DNA of 64,000 nucleotides from Sphingomonas suaedae (GTDB lineage: Bacteria; Pseudomonadota; Alphaproteobacteria; Sphingomonadales; Sphingomonadaceae): assembly GCF_007833215.1 (NCBI RefSeq), contig NZ_CP042239.1, positions 1,054,001 through 1,118,000 of the forward strand, read 5' to 3'. The position numbers and the translations under genes were made by a program. The stretch's first letter is position 1, and each line of letters begins with the position of its first letter. Shown here in pieces: positions 61,349 through 64,000 of this stretch. The notes under the pieces were generated by a model. It saw nothing but the letters and a program-made list of their open reading frames with translations. It was not told where the DNA came from and searched no databases.

Positions 61349-63002
61349 TGGGATAATTCGGACCTCCGCCGCCCTCCGGGACGACCCAATTGATGTTCTG
61401 CGTCGGGTCCTTGATGTCACAGGTCTTGCAGTGGACGCAATTCTGCGCGTTGATGACGAAGCGGGGATCACCCTCTTCCTCACCGACGATCTCATAGACT
61501 CCCGCCGGGCAGTAACGCTGTGCCGGCTCATCATACATCGGCAGGTCGTATTCGACCGGGATGTCGGGGTCCTTCAGCGTCAGATGGACCGGCTGGTCCT
61601 CCTCGTGATTGGTGTTCGACAGGAACACCGACGAGAGCCTGTCGAAGGTCAGCACGCCGTCGGGCTTGGGATAGGCGATCGGCTGGACCAGATCCTTGCG
61701 CCACAGGCTTTCGTGGTCGGGCTTGTGCCCCAGCGTGAAGGGCATTTTGAGACCCCAGCTCTCAAGGAACATGGTGACGTTGGCCAGACCCGATCCGACC
61801 AGGTCTCCGAACTTCTTGACCAGCGGCACCACGTTGCGGACGATGCTCAGCTCCTTGTAGAGCCAGCTCGCCTCGAACGCCTGCGGATAGGCGGTCAGCT
61901 CGTCGCTTGAGCGATCGGCTGCGACCGCGGCAAACGCCGCCTCGGCCGCCAGCATCCCGCTCTTCATCGCGCCATGGGTACCCTTGATCCGCGGCACGTT
62001 GAGGAATCCCGCGCTATCGCCGATCAGCGCACCGCCGGGGAAGACCAGCTTGGGAATCGCCTGCAACCCGCCATCGCTGATCGCCCGCGCGCCATAGCTG
62101 ACCCGCTTGCCGCCCTTCAGGATCTCGGCGATCGCCGGGTGGGTCTTCCAGCGCTGCATCTCTTGGAACGGCGAGAGATAGGGATTCGAATAGTTGAGCC
62201 AGGTCACGAAGCCCAATGCCACCTGCCCGTTCGCCTGATGATACAGGAACCCGCCGCCATTCGAGCCTTCGGTCTCGCTCAGCGGCCAGCCCTGAGTGTG
62301 GATCACCCGGCCCGGCTCGTGCAGCTCGGGGTCGATGTCCCACAATTCCTTGACGCCCAGCCCGTAGATTTGCGGCTCGACGCCTTCGCATAGCCCGAAT
62401 TGGCGCTGGATTTGCTTTGAGAGATGCCCGCGCACCCCCTCGCCGAAAAAGGTGTAGCGCGCATGGAGTTCGAGGCCCGGTTGATAATCGGGCTTGCGGG
62501 TCCCGTCGCGCGCTACGCCCATGTCGCCGGTCGCGACGCCCTTTACCGATCCGTCGTCATTGTAGAGAATCTCGGCTGCAGCAAATCCAGGGAAAATCTC
62601 GACCCCCAGCGCCTCGGCCTGTTCGGCGAGCCAGCGGCAAAGGCTGCCCAGGCTCCCGGTATAGGTTCCTTCATTGTGCATGAATTTGGGCGTGATGAAG
62701 TGCGGGATCGACCACTTGCCCTTCTTGGCGAGCAGCCAGTGCTGGTTGTCGGTCACCGGCACCTGCGCCAGCGGACAGCCCTGGTCGCGCCAGTCGGGCA
62801 GCAGTTCGTCCAGCGCCTTGGGATCGATCACCGCACCCGACAGGATGTGCGCCCCGACCTCTGAGCCCTTTTCGAGGATGCAGACGCCCAATTCGCGGCC
62901 CGCTTCATTCGCCAGCTGCTTCAGCCGGATCGCCGCCGCAAGGCCCGCCGGCCCCGCGCCCACGATCACGATGTCATAAGGCATCGACTCGCGTTCGCTC
63001 AC
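61341..63002 (-). CDS. etfD: Electron transfer flavoprotein-ubiquinone oxidoreductase
   Basis: Passes electrons from ETF to ubiquinone, linking fatty-acid and amino-acid oxidation to respiration. 553 residues. FAD site DIVIVGAGPAGLAAAIRL, the GGALIGDSAGFLNVPRIKGTHGAMKSG block, and the C-terminal [4Fe-4S] domain with cysteines in RYCPAGVYEI and QNCVHCKTCDIKDPTQNINWVVPEGGGGPNYP. GTG 63002 has GGGAGA eight bases upstream; ATG 62984 is the alternative, six codons inside. It begins the long minus-strand series down to rnpB. Confidence 0.95.
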   Translation of the reverse strand: MSERESMPYDIVIVGAGPAGLAAAIRLKQLANEAGRELGVCILEKGSEVGAHILSGAVIDPKALDELLPDWRDQGCPLAQVPVTDNQHWLLAKKGKWSIPHFITPKFMHNEGTYTGSLGSLCRWLAEQAEALGVEIFPGFAAAEILYNDDGSVKGVATGDMGVARDGTRKPDYQPGLELHARYTFFGEGVRGHLSKQIQRQFGLCEGVEPQIYGLGVKELWDIDPELHEPGRVIHTQGWPLSETEGSNGGGFLYHQANGQVALGFVTWLNYSNPYLSPFQEMQRWKTHPAIAEILKGGKRVSYGARAISDGGLQAIPKLVFPGGALIGDSAGFLNVPRIKGTHGAMKSGMLAAEAAFAAVAADRSSDELTAYPQAFEASWLYKELSIVRNVVPLVKKFGDLVGSGLANVTMFLESWGLKMPFTLGHKPDHESLWRKDLVQPIAYPKPDGVLTFDRLSSVFLSNTNHEEDQPVHLTLKDPDIPVEYDLPMYDEPAQRYCPAGVYEIVGEEEGDPRFVINAQNCVHCKTCDIKDPTQNINWVVPEGGGGPNYPNM

Positions 63003-63117
63003 TTCCTGTCTCCCATCGGAACAGCACCGTAACACGTCGTCGCACGCCCGGCGCATTCTGTCCCTGCCCCGATGAAGGTAGATTGACGGTGGCGTCAAGG
63101 CATGACTCTGTGGGCCC

Positions 63118-63852
63118 ATGGGTATTGAGGGGGCAACCGACTGGCGGGCCGAAGCGGCGAGCGCACTGATATGGTGGCGCGACGCAGGGGTAGATGTGCT
63201 CGTCGAGGATGCGCCGCGCGACTGGACCGCCCGTCCCGCTGCGGCGGTCAAGGACGAGCCGATGCGCGGTCCCGTGCGGGCCGAGCCGGAACCCGAAGCC
63301 CCCCTCCCCGCCACGCTCGACGCCTTTCTCGACTGGCGCTTCGGTGCCGGGGCGCCCGAGGCGGTGCCGGGCGAACCACTGGTGCCCCCGGAAGGCGATC
63401 CGGCGTCGCCGCTGATGGTCGTCACCGATCTTCCCGAATTCGACGGTGGCAACCCCGCCCTGCTGGCTGGCGCAGCGGGCGCGTTGTTCGACCGCATCCT
63501 CGCCGCGATCGGCCAATCGCGCGACTCGATATACCTTGTGCCGCTCTGCGCCGTCCGGCCGATTACCGGACAGGTCCCGCGCGAACTGGAGGAAAGACTG
63601 GGCGAATTGCTGCGTCATCACGTCGGGCTGACAACGCCCGCCCGACTGCTTCTGCTCGGCCAATCGGCCAGCCGTGCGATTCTCGGGACCGGCCCCGCGC
63701 GCGGGCGTGACGGTTTAACGCCCTTTAACCATTCGGGCGGACAATCGCTTGCAGTCGCCACTTTCCATCCGCGCTTTCTGCTGAACAAGCCGGCGGCAAA
63801 GGCGGATGTTTGGAAGGATCTACAATTATTGATCGAAGGGCAGAGCCAGTGA
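63118..63852 (+). CDS. Uracil-DNA glycosylase family protein, divergent
   Basis: 244 residues of the UDG superfamily (family 4-like), which cuts uracil from DNA. The first 90 residues are a poorly conserved region with no cluster cysteines, unlike classic family 4. The core shows GGNPALLAGAAGALFDRILAAIG, IYLVPLCAVRP, ARLLLLGQSASRAILG and the C-terminal ATFHPRFLLNKPAAKADVWKDLQ with its HP motif. Loss of the iron-sulfur ligands makes its activity uncertain. Its stop overlaps the next start (GTGA). Confidence 0.78.
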   Translation: MGIEGATDWRAEAASALIWWRDAGVDVLVEDAPRDWTARPAAAVKDEPMRGPVRAEPEPEAPLPATLDAFLDWRFGAGAPEAVPGEPLVPPEGDPASPLMVVTDLPEFDGGNPALLAGAAGALFDRILAAIGQSRDSIYLVPLCAVRPITGQVPRELEERLGELLRHHVGLTTPARLLLLGQSASRAILGTGPARGRDGLTPFNHSGGQSLAVATFHPRFLLNKPAAKADVWKDLQLLIEGQSQ

Positions 63853-64000
63853 GTGCGCGTATCCTGCTAGCCGCTTTTGCACTGATGATCCCGGCGGTGG
63901 GCCATGCCGCCGACGACCGGGCCACCAATTACGACCGTCGGGCATCGGGCGAAGGCGTCCCCGCCCAGCTCGATCGTGAAGATCGCGAAGCCTATCGCGC
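63849..64000 (+). CDS. Secreted protein, 3'-truncated by window edge (possible lytic transglycosylase)
   Basis: Only the first 50 residues are in the window. The start is GTG 63849, overlapping the preceding stop (GTGA), though a GTG at 63853 is out of frame. The signal peptide is SARILLAAFALMIPAVGHA, followed by a charged stretch with DRRASGEGVPAQLDRED. A lytic transglycosylase commonly follows this glycosylase gene in sphingomonads and would fit the opening, but the catalytic domain is outside the window. Confidence 0.55.
   Translation, partial: MSARILLAAFALMIPAVGHAADDRATNYDRRASGEGVPAQLDREDREAYR

Overview
The window is about 66% GC and tightly packed, and it looks like chromosome of a Sphingomonas-type alphaproteobacterium. 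The evidence is the trpF-trpB-trpA-accD-folC run, the dihydroxy-acid dehydratase of alphaproteobacterial type, small protein families I know mainly from sphingomonads (DUF6628, the HTH protein at 41924), and several intergenic palindrome families of the kind common in sphingomonad genomes. Most of it is housekeeping. No rRNA, tRNA, CRISPR array, prophage or transposase gene was seen; the only RNA gene recognised is RNase P RNA (rnpB) on the minus strand near 54.1-54.5 kb.

Layout. 0-6 kb: end of a GNAT acetyltransferase, greB, then on the minus strand a DUF1206 membrane protein, L-serine dehydratase, PPK2 and aspartyl-tRNA synthetase. 6-13.3 kb: RNase D and an I78 inhibitor lipoprotein face ppx-ppk1-hda and an exported protein, so polyphosphate synthesis and breakdown are encoded here together with a DnaA regulator. 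13.3-19 kb: purM, purN, a YjbR protein, an EEP hydrolase, a large patatin-like protein and LapA. 19-28 kb: pyrF, trpF, trpB, trpA, accD and folC, interrupted by small membrane proteins and by an accessory block (DUF559 nuclease plus an AT-richer DUF4238 gene) between accD and folC. 28-37.6 kb: AmpG permease, response regulator, rluB-like synthase, rsmD, a toxin-antitoxin pair, large catalase, MFS transporter and an exported aspartyl protease with PDZ domain. 37.6-42.4 kb: a UvrD/PcrA helicase carrying a palindromic repeat inside its reading frame, then an accessory patch with a DUF559 nuclease between 51-base direct repeats, an orphan HsdR-N type nuclease and an HTH protein. 42.4-49.4 kb: tpiA, ppiD, trpE and a class II DAHP synthase with an HTH domain in frame at its N-terminus. 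49.5-54 kb: a 1515-residue exported Sel1-repeat/CHAT protease-like protein. 54-63 kb: rnpB and, upstream of it, a long minus-strand run (ETF-QO, TPR protein, ispE, enoyl-CoA hydratase, N-formylglutamate amidohydrolase, ilvD, lipoprotein, DUF2306). 63-64 kb: a uracil-DNA glycosylase family gene and the start of a secreted protein.

The main points for follow-up are: the HTH-DAHP synthase fusion with TTACCC/GGGTAA sites upstream; the exported Sel1-CHAT protein; DUF559 nucleases embedded in palindromic and direct repeats; interruption of accD-folC; a frameshift in ilvD; ispE apparently starting at CTG in a CTGA overlap; a hairpin that buries the Shine-Dalgarno of the DUF1206 gene; and a 168-base inverted repeat between convergent genes that has itself been invaded by a smaller palindrome.

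Starts were moved from the longest open frame wherever a ribosome-binding site, signal peptide or family N-terminus favoured another codon. All functional calls come from recognising protein families by eye; no database search was run.
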